DNA of 64,000 nucleotides from UBA11606 sp964504305 (GTDB taxonomy: Bacteria; Actinomycetota; Acidimicrobiia; Acidimicrobiales; Aldehydirespiratoraceae): contig CAZDEB010000006.1 in the NCBI GenBank assembly GCA_964504305.1, positions 62,001 to 126,000 on the forward strand, read 5' to 3'. Under the pieces are notes generated by a model. It saw only the letters and a list, made by a program, of their open reading frames with translations. It was not told the DNA's origin and did not search any database. The position numbers and the translations under genes are program-made. How positions within the stretch are numbered: position 1 is the stretch's first letter; each line of letters opens with the position of its first letter. Positions 16,284 to 27,800 of the stretch are shown here, in pieces.

Positions 16284-16297
16284 GCCGCTAGCGGCCT
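16282..16297. terminator. Perfect 16-bp palindrome over two convergent stop codons
   Basis: AGGCCGCTAGCGGCCT is fully self-complementary and contains the last two bases of the thiolase TAG and the whole TAG of the convergent NRPS gene. As RNA in either direction it folds into a 6-bp GC-rich stem with a CTAG loop. No U-tract follows. It may act as a bidirectional terminator between genes only 4 bp apart. Confidence 0.45.
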
Positions 16298-19200
16298 CGC
16301 CGGGCCCGACGTTGGCGCTGCATGGCCTCTCGGCGGTTGGCGCCGCGTTGCTGGCTCTCTTGGATGGCGGTGTCCGGTTCGGTGTCGGCCGCCAGCGATG
16401 CCGCTAGTGACCTGACGGTCGGGTACCTGAACATCGTGACCAGGGTGACCTCCTGGTCGAGCGCGGTAGATATCTGAGAGCTGGCCTGCACCATCAGCAG
16501 CGAGTTGGCCCCGAGATCAAACACGTTGGTCTCGACTCCCACTACGTCGAGCGACAACAGGTTCTCCCACACCGCGGCGATCTTGACTTCGGCGTCGGAC
16601 TCGGCCTCGACGGTTTCGGTTGTCGTTTCGTGGCGGTCCCGTCGAGGCTCGGGCAGCGCTTTGCGGTCGATTTTGCCGTTGGGTGTGCGCGGCATCGAAT
16701 CGAGCACCACGAAGGCGCTCGGCACCATGAAGGTCGGCAAGGCCTGGCGCAGAGCGGCTCGAAGTTCGGGAACGACGGTGCTGGTGCGGCGCTGGCTGGG
16801 GGTGTTGGTGAACTCCGACCAATTGTTGGGGATCGCCGCAGAGGGGTGGTCCTCGGCCAATTCGAGCGACTCGTCGAACAACAAGAGATCGAAATGCTCG
16901 TTGTGGTCTCGGGACCACGTGGGGACGCTGGTGTAGCCATCGATGAGCCCCACGGTGGCGGCCGGGTTGATGGGTCCCTCACTGGTCATACGACCATTGG
17001 GAATTCCTCGTAGGGCAACGATCGGGGGCCGGTCGGCCACCGCGGCGGTTGCTGCTTTGCGTAGTTGCTCGACCGTCTCGAATGGCCCGCTAACGCTGAC
17101 TGGTTCGGCGGTCGGGGTCGCCGGGCCGTTCGAACGTCGCAGAACCGCGTCGAACCGGAACCGGCTCATTTCGTTGTCGTAGTGGTTGGTCTTGAGCCGG
17201 ATCGACACACAATCAAGCTCGGGAATTGCCGACCGCAGAGCATCGAATATCGCCGGATCGATCACCAGCTCGCTGTCGTTGCTGATGCGCTCGGCAATAG
17301 CACTGTCGAGGGCGGCTGCGGTGGTCGTGTCGGTGGCGCGAGAACGTTCGATATCGGCGGCCATTACTGCCGCGTGGTTCTTGCTGCGGAGGTCTCCAAG
17401 GAACAGAGATCCGCCCGGTTCGAGTCGTGACATTGCGTCGGTGACCACCGAAACGAAGTACTCGGCGTTGGGGAAGTACTGCGCAACTGAGTTGATGATG
17501 ATCGTGTCGAACGTGTCTTCGGTGAGTTCGAGCAGTTGGTCGGCCGAACCATGTGCCACTTGTACCTGGTCGAGCCCGAGGCTCGCTGCTTGGCCGGCGA
17601 TCTGGTCGAGCGCCCCTCGGGCCAGGTCGATGCCGAGATAGTGCTCGGCTTGGGGAGCGAGGCGGAACAACAACATGCCGGTTCCGCAACCGAGTTCGAG
17701 GATTCGTTTGGGTTGGAGTTTGCCGATCTGCTCGACGGTGTGATCGACCCAGTCAGCCATCTGCTCGATCGGGACGGGTTCGCCGGTGTAGCTGTCGAGC
17801 CACCCGGTGGCATCGAAGGAAAGGTTTTCGGTGTCGCGTTGAGCGTAGGTGCGGTCCCAGAGTTCGCCCCACGCCGTCGCGGTCGTGGTGTCGCCGGCCT
17901 CGACTACGACGTAACCGACGAGTTGGGGTTCGCCAGTGGCGTCGGGTCGGGCCACCACGACTGCTTCGGACACGCCGGGTTGTCGACCCATCACCGATTC
18001 GATTTCGCCCAGTTCGATGCGGTAACCGCGGATCTTGACTTGATCGTCGAGGCGGCCGCCGAATTCGATCTCGCCGGTTGGCAATAGCCGGGCCCGGTCG
18101 CCGGTGCGGTAGACCCGTTGGCCGCCTGCAGAAGCCAACGAGACGAACTTCTCGGCGGTGAGTTCGGGTCGGTCGAGATAGCCCCGCGAAACGCCGTCAC
18201 CGCCGATGAGTAGTTCGCCGGCAACTCCGATCGGGTTTGGTAGGTGATGAGGGTCGACAATGTGGATGTGGGTGTTGGCGATCGGACGGCCGATAGTGAT
18301 GGCCTGACCAGCCGCCAAAATGGGTGAGGTCGACGACCAAATGGTTGTTTCGGTCGGGCCGTACATGTTGATCAGGTCACCGCGGATCTGAGGCCGCAGG
18401 CGATCGGCGAGTGCTTGTGGCAATGCCTCGCCGCCCAGCAGGAACTTGTTGAGGCCCCCGAGCGATGCCAAGCCTCCGGGAGTCGCGGCGATAACTGCGG
18501 CGTGCGAAGGAGTGCACTGGAAGTGGGTAACCCCGTGGCGCTCGATTTGGTCGATAAGGCCGAATCCTTCGGTGTCGCTATCGGTCGGTGCCGAGCTGTC
18601 GTGGCCGCCGCTGGTGACTGCTTCGCGAAGGGTGTTGAGGTGGGTGAGCGAGTCGAGCACGATGTCTTGGTCGACGCCGAAGTCGAGGAGGCAGGCGACC
18701 TCGTCGATACCCAATGCCGAGAGGCGTTCGATGGTTTCGACGCAAGATTCGGGGGTTCCGAACAGCCCCGCGGTGCGAAAGTACCGCTCGAAGGCGTGAT
18801 CCATGATCACGGCCATGTCCTCTTCGCTCAGTTGGTCGAGGTTGGCGCCCGCGTGTTCCTCGCGGGCCAAACCAGCTTTGGCGAAGCTGGTTTGCTCCCA
18901 GTGCATCTTGTTGATGAGGTCCGTCGACGTGCGCAGGTAGTCGAGGAAAGGCTCGCGAACAAGGTCGCGGACTTCGTCGATATCGGTGCCGACAAACGTA
19001 TGCAGCATCAAGCTGACGTGTCCGTTGCCTTCGTGACCGGCGTCGCGATACGCCTGGCGGTAGGTGGCAAGGTTGGCCACCAGGTCTTGCTCGCTCATGA
19101 CCAAGAGGTTGGTGAGAATCGAGGCACCCTGCGTGCCGGCCAGTTCGAACGTTGCGGGGCTCCCGCCGGCCGTAACCCACAGCGGCGGTTCGGTCTGGAT

Positions 19201-21735
19201 TGGGGTCGGGAACATCGTGACCGCAACTTCGTCGCCGGTGCCCCCCGTGGCGGTAACCGATTCGCCGCGCCACAATGCCCGGATGGTGTCGATGCCGTCG
19301 GCCATTAGCTGGCGACGGTTCTCGAAGTTGTCGGGGGCCAGCACAAAATCGTTGGCGTGCCATCCAGAGGCGAACGACAAACCGACACGACCATTCGACA
19401 AGTTGTCGACGACGGCCCAATCTTCGGCGCAGCGGATCGGGTTGTGAAGGGGGAGGACCACGCTGCCGGCGCGGATGCTGAGCCGTTCGGTAACCATGGC
19501 GACCGCGGCGCTGGTGATGGCGGGATTGGGATAGATGCCACCGAAGTCGTGGAAGTGTCGTTCGGGTGTCCACACGGCCGAGAAGCCGTTTTGGTCGGCA
19601 AACTTGGCCCCTTCGATAAGCAGTCGGTAACGGCTCGCCGGGTCGGTGTCGGCGGCCGATGCGAAATAGAACAGGCTGAAGTCCATGGCCGATGCCGACC
19701 CGCCAGCGGCGTGGCCGAGCCGTGATTCTTCTTCTTGGATCACCACGGCAAAGCCGCGTGTGAGGGTCCAGAACAGTTCGAGCACCGAAATGTCGAACGA
19801 GATACTGGTCACCGCCAGCCACACTCCCGGATCCGCCGTCTTATCGAACGCCAGCGTCTGGTCCATTCCGACAAAGAAGTTGACGACGTTGCGGTGCTCG
19901 AGTTGCACGCCTTTGGGGCGCCCGGTCGATCCTGATGTGAAGATCACGTAGGCAAGGTCGGCTGGCTGTGGGGCAACCGCCGATGGCCGGTCCGGCGAGC
20001 GTTGAGCCAGCGAATCACTTTCGATGATGTGAGAGACGGTCGCGGGCACCGACGAACGGATCGTGGGGTCGGCGAACACGATTGACGCAGCCGAGTCCTC
20101 GAGCATCATTTCGATGCGGGTGCCTGGGTACTGGGGGTCCATCGGCACGTAAGCGGCGCCGGCTTTGAGAATGCCGAGCAGGGCCACCATCATGTCCGCC
20201 GAGCGGTCCATCAGCACGCCCACCATCGAGTCGGTCTCGAGTCCGATATCGATTAGTCGGTGAGCAGCGGCGTTGGCCCGTTCGTCGAGTTCGCGGTAGC
20301 TGAGCGGGTGGTCGCGAAAGATCAGGGCAGTGGCGTCGGGGGTGGCATCGACTTGAGCTTCGAACAAGCTGACGATGGTTGCCGAGTGGTCGTAGTCGAC
20401 TTGGGTGTCGTTGCCCGCCTGCAGCCGGTCAATGTCCGACGACGGGACTCGGGGCAGCGACGCAACCAACGCCGACGGGTCGGTAGCGAGTGCTTCGAGG
20501 ACCGCGACGAACAACTCGCGCAGCCGGGCGAGCGCGCCCGGGTCGAAGCGGGCGAGGTCGTACGACAGCTTGAAATGGATCTGTGGATCGTTGAAGGCCA
20601 GAAGGTTGAGTGGCGTGTTGGTTTGATCGTGAAGGTCAAATATCCGGTTTTCGAAACCGGGACCGGCGTTGCGGATCGCGGTTCCTTGATGCTGTTCGTT
20701 GATGACGACGATCGACTCGAACAGGTCGACCCCCCGCACGGGGGCCACGGCCTGGATATCGGTCAGAGCAGTGTGTTCGTGGTCGCGCTTGGTTCGCTGT
20801 TGCGAGCGCACGCGGTCGAGCAGTTCGGCGACGGTCTCGGCCGGATCGAGCACCAGACGTACCGGCGGAGTGTTGATGAACAGTCCAACGGAATTTTCGC
20901 TGCCGGGAACACCGGAGCGGCGGCACCCTCGGGTCGACCCGAACACCAAGTCGGGGGACCCCGAAAACGCCGACAGGACCAGCGACCAGGCCGCTTCGAT
21001 CAGTACCGGCGGGCGATGGCCGTGTTGTTCGGCAAACTCGTGAATCACCGCTGATTGGTCGGTGGTGAGCTCGAAGCGATCGTGGCGATATCCGCTCTGG
21101 TCAGTGTCGGTGGCGGCCAAGGATCGCAGCGAGATTGGTTCGTCGTAGCCATCGAGGAGGTCGCGGTAGTAGGCCTGGGCCGCTTCGCGGTTGTCGTCGA
21201 GGTGGGTGCTGAGCCACGCAAGGTGTTCGCGGTACGGCAAGCGATCAACAAATTCGGGTTCCTCGCCTGCGACTAGCGCGTCGTAGGTCCGGAAGGCTTC
21301 TTCGACCACCCATACAACGCTGGTGTCGAGCAGCGAATGGTGGTAGGTGAAAACGACCCGAGTAGGCGTCGTGGCCGTGAACAACGTGAGCCGCCACAAC
21401 GGACCTTGGTCGAGCGCGAATCCGCCTTGACGGTCGGTGTGAAGGAACTGGTCGAGGTCGACGGCCTCGTCGTGGATGGCGATGTTGACGCTGGCGTGTG
21501 CGGCTACTTCTTGTTGAGGAGCATCGAGGCCGGTCCACCGAAATGATGTACGAAGGATGTCGTGACGGTCAGCAACGATCGTCCAAGCCTCGGCGAAACG
21601 CTCGAGGTCGAGGGTCTCGTTGAGTTCGCCCACGAACTGTTCGATGTCAACGCCGACATTTGTGCCTTCGAGCCAGTGAAACAGCATGCCTTGTTGCACA
21701 GGTGTGAGAGGGTGCGGATAAGAAAAGTCCGTCAT
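16288..21735 (-). CDS. NRPS: C-A[monooxygenase, methyltransferase]-PCP, predicted Gly-activating
   Basis: The protein has 1815 residues. Domains: condensation 1-430 (HHSLLDT at 132-138, final Gly of HHxxxDG replaced by Thr); adenylation starts near 450 (FTSGSTGRPKG at 599) and is interrupted twice. After core A4 (SFDISVLELF, 646-655) a luciferase-like monooxygenase occupies about 685-1035 (MDFSLFYFAS, WTPERHFHDFGG, GRVGLSFASGWHANDF), as in MupA/Atu3671-type embedded domains. A resumes with MYGPTETT, YRTGDRAR and GRLDDQVKIRGYRIELGE to about 1280; a SAM methyltransferase follows at 1290-1540 (ILELGCGTGMLLFRLAP); then NGKIDRKAL (1686) and a carrier domain with Ser1745. Specificity residues (GrsA numbering 235, 236, 239, 278, 299, 301, 322, 330, 331) read D-I-L-Q-L-G-M-I-W, one change from the glycine code. 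There is no thioesterase. It diverges from the PKS. Confidence 0.92.
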   Translation of the reverse strand: MTDFSYPHPLTPVQQGMLFHWLEGTNVGVDIEQFVGELNETLDLERFAEAWTIVADRHDILRTSFRWTGLDAPQQEVAAHASVNIAIHDEAVDLDQFLHTDRQGGFALDQGPLWRLTLFTATTPTRVVFTYHHSLLDTSVVWVVEEAFRTYDALVAGEEPEFVDRLPYREHLAWLSTHLDDNREAAQAYYRDLLDGYDEPISLRSLAATDTDQSGYRHDRFELTTDQSAVIHEFAEQHGHRPPVLIEAAWSLVLSAFSGSPDLVFGSTRGCRRSGVPGSENSVGLFINTPPVRLVLDPAETVAELLDRVRSQQRTKRDHEHTALTDIQAVAPVRGVDLFESIVVINEQHQGTAIRNAGPGFENRIFDLHDQTNTPLNLLAFNDPQIHFKLSYDLARFDPGALARLRELFVAVLEALATDPSALVASLPRVPSSDIDRLQAGNDTQVDYDHSATIVSLFEAQVDATPDATALIFRDHPLSYRELDERANAAAHRLIDIGLETDSMVGVLMDRSADMMVALLGILKAGAAYVPMDPQYPGTRIEMMLEDSAASIVFADPTIRSSVPATVSHIIESDSLAQRSPDRPSAVAPQPADLAYVIFTSGSTGRPKGVQLEHRNVVNFFVGMDQTLAFDKTADPGVWLAVTSISFDISVLELFWTLTRGFAVVIQEEESRLGHAAGGSASAMDFSLFYFASAADTDPASRYRLLIEGAKFADQNGFSAVWTPERHFHDFGGIYPNPAITSAAVAMVTERLSIRAGSVVLPLHNPIRCAEDWAVVDNLSNGRVGLSFASGWHANDFVLAPDNFENRRQLMADGIDTIRALWRGESVTATGGTGDEVAVTMFPTPIQTEPPLWVTAGGSPATFELAGTQGASILTNLLVMSEQDLVANLATYRQAYRDAGHEGNGHVSLMLHTFVGTDIDEVRDLVREPFLDYLRTSTDLINKMHWEQTSFAKAGLAREEHAGANLDQLSEEDMAVIMDHAFERYFRTAGLFGTPESCVETIERLSALGIDEVACLLDFGVDQDIVLDSLTHLNTLREAVTSGGHDSSAPTDSDTEGFGLIDQIERHGVTHFQCTPSHAAVIAATPGGLASLGGLNKFLLGGEALPQALADRLRPQIRGDLINMYGPTETTIWSSTSPILAAGQAITIGRPIANTHIHIVDPHHLPNPIGVAGELLIGGDGVSRGYLDRPELTAEKFVSLASAGGQRVYRTGDRARLLPTGEIEFGGRLDDQVKIRGYRIELGEIESVMGRQPGVSEAVVVARPDATGEPQLVGYVVVEAGDTTTATAWGELWDRTYAQRDTENLSFDATGWLDSYTGEPVPIEQMADWVDHTVEQIGKLQPKRILELGCGTGMLLFRLAPQAEHYLGIDLARGALDQIAGQAASLGLDQVQVAHGSADQLLELTEDTFDTIIINSVAQYFPNAEYFVSVVTDAMSRLEPGGSLFLGDLRSKNHAAVMAADIERSRATDTTTAAALDSAIAERISNDSELVIDPAIFDALRSAIPELDCVSIRLKTNHYDNEMSRFRFDAVLRRSNGPATPTAEPVSVSGPFETVEQLRKAATAAVADRPPIVALRGIPNGRMTSEGPINPAATVGLIDGYTSVPTWSRDHNEHFDLLLFDESLELAEDHPSAAIPNNWSEFTNTPSQRRTSTVVPELRAALRQALPTFMVPSAFVVLDSMPRTPNGKIDRKALPEPRRDRHETTTETVEAESDAEVKIAAVWENLLSLDVVGVETNVFDLGANSLLMVQASSQISTALDQEVTLVTMFRYPTVRSLAASLAADTEPDTAIQESQQRGANRREAMQRQRRARRGR

Positions 21736-21817
21736 GGGTGTGACGATAATCCCGGCCTCTCAAACCGTTAGCCATGCGTCCGATATCAGTCATAGGAGAG
21801 TTGGTGAGGAGATTCTG
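21736..21817. promoter_or_regulatory. Divergent NRPS/PKS intergenic region
   Basis: The 82 bases between the NRPS start codon and the PKS start must hold both promoters. GAGGAG at 21806-21811 is the PKS ribosome-binding site. I see no convincing -35/-10 pair or inverted repeat. An ATG at 21734 is in frame with the PKS but would overlap the NRPS start and lacks a ribosome-binding site. Confidence 0.5.
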
Positions 21818-24800
21818 GTGACAAATCGAGCAGACGAACATCTCGACGGCGCGATCGCGGTTATCGGCATGGCCGGCCGTTTCCCTGGCGCGTCTACCCT
21901 CGGTCAGTTCTGGCGCAACCTTCGTGACGGGGTCGAGAGCATCCGCCCGCTCAGCGAAGAAGAGTTGTTGGCCGCCGGCGAATCGATCGACACTATTCGT
22001 CAGCCCGGCTACGTCGCGGCCGCGGCTCCTTTGCCCGATCACGATCAGTTCGACGCCGGTCTGTTCAATATGAGCCCCCTTGATGCGTCGGTGTTTGACC
22101 CGCAGCATCGGGTGTTTCTCGAATGCGCCTATGAAGCCTTCGAACATGCTGGTTACGTGGCGTCAACCATCGATGGACCGGTGGGCGTTTTTGCATCGTG
22201 TGGGGCCAGCGAATACATGTTCAAGAACGTGCTGGCCAACGCAACAGTGGCCGAACAGGTGGGCGAGTGGCTGATCCGCCACACGGGGAACGACACCAAC
22301 TTCTTGGCCACTCGAACGTCCTACGAGTTCGATCTTCGTGGGCCGAGCATGAACGTGCAAACCGCTTGCAGTTCGACCCTTGTGGCTGTTCATCTGGCGT
22401 GTCAGAGCATTTTGAACGGCGAGAGCGATGTGGCTCTGGCCGGTGGCGCGGTGATCGCCCCCGATCAAGTACGGGGTTACGTCTACAAGGACGGCGAGAT
22501 CTTGTCGCCCGACGGGCACTGCCGGGCGTTCGATTCGCGGGCCGAAGGAACCGTGCTTTCGAGCGCGGCTGGGGCCGTGCTGTTGAAGCCCTACGCCGAC
22601 GCCGCACAAGACGGTGACAACATCCTTGCGGTGATCCGGGGTTCGGCGATCAACAACGACGGACGCGACAAGGTGGGCTACCTCGCGCCGAGCGTGAGCG
22701 GTCAGGCCCGAGTCGTGGCCGAAGCCCAGGCGGTTAGCGGCGTCGAACCTCGCGAGGTTTCTTACGTCGAAGCTCACGGAACCGGAACCATCATTGGTGA
22801 CCCCATTGAGGTGGCCGGCGCGACCGAGGCGTTCCGAGGGGGCACCGACGACGTGCAGTTCTGCGGGATTGGTTCGGTCAAATCCAATCTGGGCCATGCC
22901 GGCGAAGCGGCCGGCGTTGTTGCTGTCATCAAGACGGTTCTGTCGCTTCAGCACCGCCAGCTTGCGCCGACCATCAATTTCGAGCAACCCAATCCCCGCG
23001 TCAACTTCGAATCAAGTCCGTTCTATGTCAACGATTCGCTCAAGGAATGGACAACTCCCGACGGCGTGCCCCGTATCGCCGCGGTCACCGCCCTCGGCGC
23101 CGGCGGCACCAATGCTCATGTGATCGTCGAGCAAGCTCCGCCGACCTCGGCGAGCGAGCCGCCGTTACGACCCGAGCAGTTGGTTGTGCTGTCGGCTCGT
23201 AGCGAAGCGGGATTGGATCGTTTGGTGAGCGATCTCGAAAGCCGGTTGCGATCGGACTCTGCGGTCGACATCGCTGATGTGGCTTTCACCTACCACGCTG
23301 GTCGTAACCGTCACCGAATTCGCCGAGCGGTAGTGGCGGCGACCGTCGAAGAGTTGGCCGGTCGGCTGGCGTCGTCTCCTGCCGATTCGGTCGCGTCAAA
23401 CGCCGCCGCGTCGGTTGCGCCGTCGGTGGCGTTCATGATGCCCGGCGGCGGAGCGCAGTACGCCAACATGGGTCGCGACCTCTACGAGAACGAAGCGGTG
23501 TATCGGGCCGCGATCGATGATTGTTGCCAAACGGTTAACCCGCAGTTGGGCTTTGATCTTCGGTCGGTGTTGTTTGTTGATAGCGATCTGGACCAAGCGA
23601 ACGCCGCGCTGCAACGACCGTCGGTTGCGCTGCCGGCGCTGTTCGCTACCGGTTACGCAATGACCAGGCTTCTCGAGTCATTTGGCATCGAGCCCGATGC
23701 CTTGATCGGCCATAGCGCCGGTGAGTATGTGGCGGCGACTCTGGCCGAAGTGATGGATATGCGTGACGCGCTCACTCTTGTAGCGCTTCGGGGACGCCTC
23801 TTCGAAACTCTCGAATCTGGTTCGATGCTGAGTGTTGGCCTCGCCGAGTCGGAGTTGTTGTCCAAGCTGCCTGATGGCGTCAGCATCGGCGCGATCAACG
23901 CGCCGGATCTGTGCATGGCATCGGGCCCGACGCCCTTGATCGACGATCTTCGCCGTCAACTCGAGGCCGACGACATCGATTGCACTCCAGTGCATATTGA
24001 CGTGGCCGCTCATTCGGCGATGCTCGAACCAATCCTTGACGAGTTCCGAGCGTTTTGTCGAACTGTCACGTTCTCCGAGCCGACCAAACCGTTGATTTCG
24101 AATCTGACCGGCACTTGGGCTACCGCCGAAGTGGCTGATGCCGAATATTGGGTGCGTCACCTTCGCCAGCCGGTGCGGTTCAGCGACGGCGTGGCCACAC
24201 TGCTCGATGACGGCGATCGGGTGCTGGTCGAAATCGGGCCCGGCCGCACTCTCACCTCGCTTTCTCGAATGGGCGAGGGCAAACCGGTTGCTGCTACTCC
24301 CAGCTTGCGTCACCCCCGCGAGACTGCTTCTGACGTTGCCGTGCTGCTACGGGCGTTGGGCACTCTGTGGACTTCTGGTGTCGAGTTGAGTGCCGAAGGA
24401 CTGTTTGGTGATGGCCGTCGTAAGCGGCTCGCCTTGCCGACCTATCCGTTCGATCACGCCCGCTACTGGGTTGATCCCGATCCGATTTCGACCGGATCGA
24501 GCTTGGCTGGCCCGCTGCGCAAACGTCACAACATCGACGAGTGGTTCGCGACGCCGGTGTGGTCCCGGTCGGTTCCGCGGCTCCGGTCGGCGGAGGCCGA
24601 ACTCGGTACCCAATCGCTGGTGATCGATCGGGGCGATTCCCGGGCCGTGCAAGTAATCGACGAGTTGCGACAGCGCGGCCAGCGAGTCACTCGGGTCCGC
24701 TTCGGTGACTCGTTCGCGTGGACCGACGAATTTTCGTGCACCATCGACCCGGGCAACGCCGAGCAGTGGCGGGCTTTGGTTGACGATTTGCGCCGACGCG

Positions 24801-27800
24801 ACGCGCGGCCCGATCATGTGTTTCACATGTCGGCGGTTGGCGAACCACGAAAGCCTCGCCGTTTTCGCCCCGACCCGTTGGATCCGCTCAACGCCACGAT
24901 CGAAACCGACTACGCAAGCGTCGTGTTCTTGGCATCGGCGTTGTCTGGCCTGCCCAACCCGCTGACGCTCGCGGTGGTTACGAGCGGCGCGGTTGGCGGA
25001 AACGATGTCTATTCGGAGGCCCCCGAGCGAGCCCTTTTGCATGGTGCGGCACGTGTGATCCCGCGCGAGCTTGGTCACGTCAGAGCCACGGCGATCGATC
25101 TCTGGGATTCGGCCGACAACGCCCACGGTCTCGGCGCCGCGATTGCCGCCGAAGGCCTTGACCCGAGCGATCCGGTGGTCGCGTTGCGGGGTTCGCAACG
25201 TTGGGTTCGCCGTTTCGAAACGGTCGAAATTCCCCCCGCACCCGACACCCCGTGGCGCGCCGACGGCGTTTATCTGATCACCGGCGGTCTTGGCGGAATC
25301 GGACTTACCGTGGCGGCCCGCATTGCCGAATCGGCGCCTGGCGCTCGCATTGTGCTTGTCGGTCGCACCCCGGTGGCGCCCGAAGACCAGTGGGATCAGC
25401 TGCTGGCGCGGCGAGCCACCGACCCCGACACGGTCCGCAAGTTGAGGACGCTGCGCGACATTCAGGGTCACGGGTGCGGCCTTGTTGTTGAGAGTGCCGA
25501 TGTCACCGACGCGGTTGCCATGGCCGGCGTGATCGACCGGGTCCGGACTCGGTCCGGCGACATCACTGCGGTGATTCACACGGCCGGCATCCTCGACGAT
25601 GCGCTCATCGCGCTTCGTTCGCCGACCCCGGGCTCTGCGGTGATCGATGTCAAAGCCAAGGCGATCATGATTCTCGACGACCTGCTACGAGATCACCCAC
25701 CGGAGCTGATCGTGTTGTGCTCTTCGGTTAGTTCGTTGCTCGGCCTCCCCGGTCAAGTCGACTACACCGCGGCCAACGCCTTCCTCGATGCCTACGCGGC
25801 GCATAAGAACCACGATGGCCGTACTCGGGCCGTGGTTGTCAATTGGAACGCTTGGCAAGAGGTCGGTATGGCCGTAGACGCGGTGCAGGCCGACCAGCCC
25901 GCTGGAGCGTCAGATCGATTCGCGACCATCGGCTCGCCCACCGAACTACTCGACCGGGTCGAGACTCATGGTGACGTAGTTACATGGCACGCGGCGCTGA
26001 GTAGGACCAAGTCGTGGTTGTTGGCCGAGCATGTGGTCAGGGGCGGCCACGCCCTGATTCCGGGAACCGGATTCGTCGAGTTGATGAGAGGCGCAGTCGC
26101 CGGCACGAGTGCCTGTGAACTTCGTGACGTCGTGTTTCTCACGCCGTTCGAGGTTGCCGACGCCGCGTCGCGTGATTTACAGCTTTCGATCGAGGCCGAT
26201 GGTGCGGTGGCTATTACCAGCGAAGGCGGCCTCATCACCCATGCCGAGGCCGTGGCCCGCCCAATCACTGCCGAGCAACTGCCGCTACTGGAGATCGAAC
26301 AGATCCGTGAGCGCACGCGAGATGTCGTCGAACAATTCGACGGGTATTCCGATCAGCCGTTCATGGATTTCGGACCTCGCTGGGGCAACCTTCGCGAGGT
26401 CGGGTTTGGTCGGTCCGAAGCGCTGGTCCACACGATTGTTCCCACCGAATTCGCTGACGAACCGGCGGTCCTTTGGTTGCACCCCGGCGTCCTCGACGTT
26501 GCTATCGGGAGTGCCCAGAAGCTGATCGACGGGTTTGAGCAATCCGAAACGTTCTACGTCCCGCTGTCGTACACCTCGGTCCGGTCGTTTGCTCCGTTGC
26601 CGGTCGAGGCGTTCAGCCACGTTCGTTACCGCGACACGGCCAGCGCCGACACCGCCGTCTTCGACGTCACCATTGCCGACGCAAGTGGGGCGGTTGCCGT
26701 GGAGATAGCGGGATTCACGATGCGCCGAGTTGATAGCCAAGGCGGCTTCAGCGGGTCGCCGACACCGACACCGACGTCGTCGAGTCGCCGCAACGTGGCG
26801 CCCATTGCCGATGCTTTACGCGAAGGCATCTTGGCCAGCGAGGGCGCCGACGCGCTCGACCGCATTTTGGCCTTCGACTTGGGTCCCCAGGTTATTGCCA
26901 GCTCCGTTGACGTTGATCATTGGGCCGCTCAGGTCGATGCCGAAGCTGCGGGCGAGTCCGGCGATGGGCCGGTGATGCAGTTCGCGCGGCCTGACGTGGC
27001 CGCCGAGTTCGAGCCGCCCGCTACCCCGATAGAGAAGACGCTGGCCGAGATGTGGCGTGAGCTGCTCGGTCTTGATCGGGTCGGACGCAATGACGACTTC
27101 TTTGAGCTCGGTGGACAGAGCCTTATCGCCGTGCGGCTCTTTGGTCGGATTCGCAAAACGTTCTCGGTGCAACTCGAGCTGGCATCGTTGTTTGAGGCCC
27201 CCACCATCGCTTCGTGTGCGTCGCTGCTCGCCGAGCGGCTCGGTGTGTCCGACAAGGACGAGCCGACGGCTGATACCGCGACGGGTGATACCGCGTTGGG
27301 TGATACCGCGATTAGCGAACCGGCCGTCAGTGCTTTCCGAAATCTGGTCACTATCCAAAAGGGCGGCGCCGCGACCCCGTTCTTCTGTGTCCATGGGGCG
27401 GGCGGCAACGTGTTGAATTTCCGCGACCTGGCTCGAGCAATGGGTCCGGGTCAACCGTTCTACGGTTTGCAGATGCATGGCATCGACGGTGTTATCCGAC
27501 CGCTCGAAACAGTGGCCGAAATGGCGACGACTTACTTGGCTGAGGTTCGCACGGTTCAACCCCATGGTCCTTACCTGTTTGGTGGCTATAGCGGTGGCGG
27601 TCTTGTTGCTCTTGAGATGGCCCGACTCGCGGCCGCCGATGGCGACGCCACCGAGTTGTTGGTGCTTCTCGACACGTATCCGCCGGTGATCACTTACCGC
27701 CCCGCCACTTGGGGTAGTCGGCTGCGTCGCTTGACCACCAACCCGATCGGTTTCTTTCGCGGTGGGATTGGTCGCCGTCATCACAACGCCAAGATGCAAC

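Noticed and set aside
18578..19822. 414-codon minus-strand ORF inside the NRPS
   Set aside because: Arg/Pro/His-rich shadow frame of the embedded monooxygenase region; no family resemblance.
21734..21817. PKS start at ATG 21734
   Set aside because: Would overlap the divergent NRPS start codon and has no ribosome-binding site; GTG 21818 has GAGGAG at proper distance.
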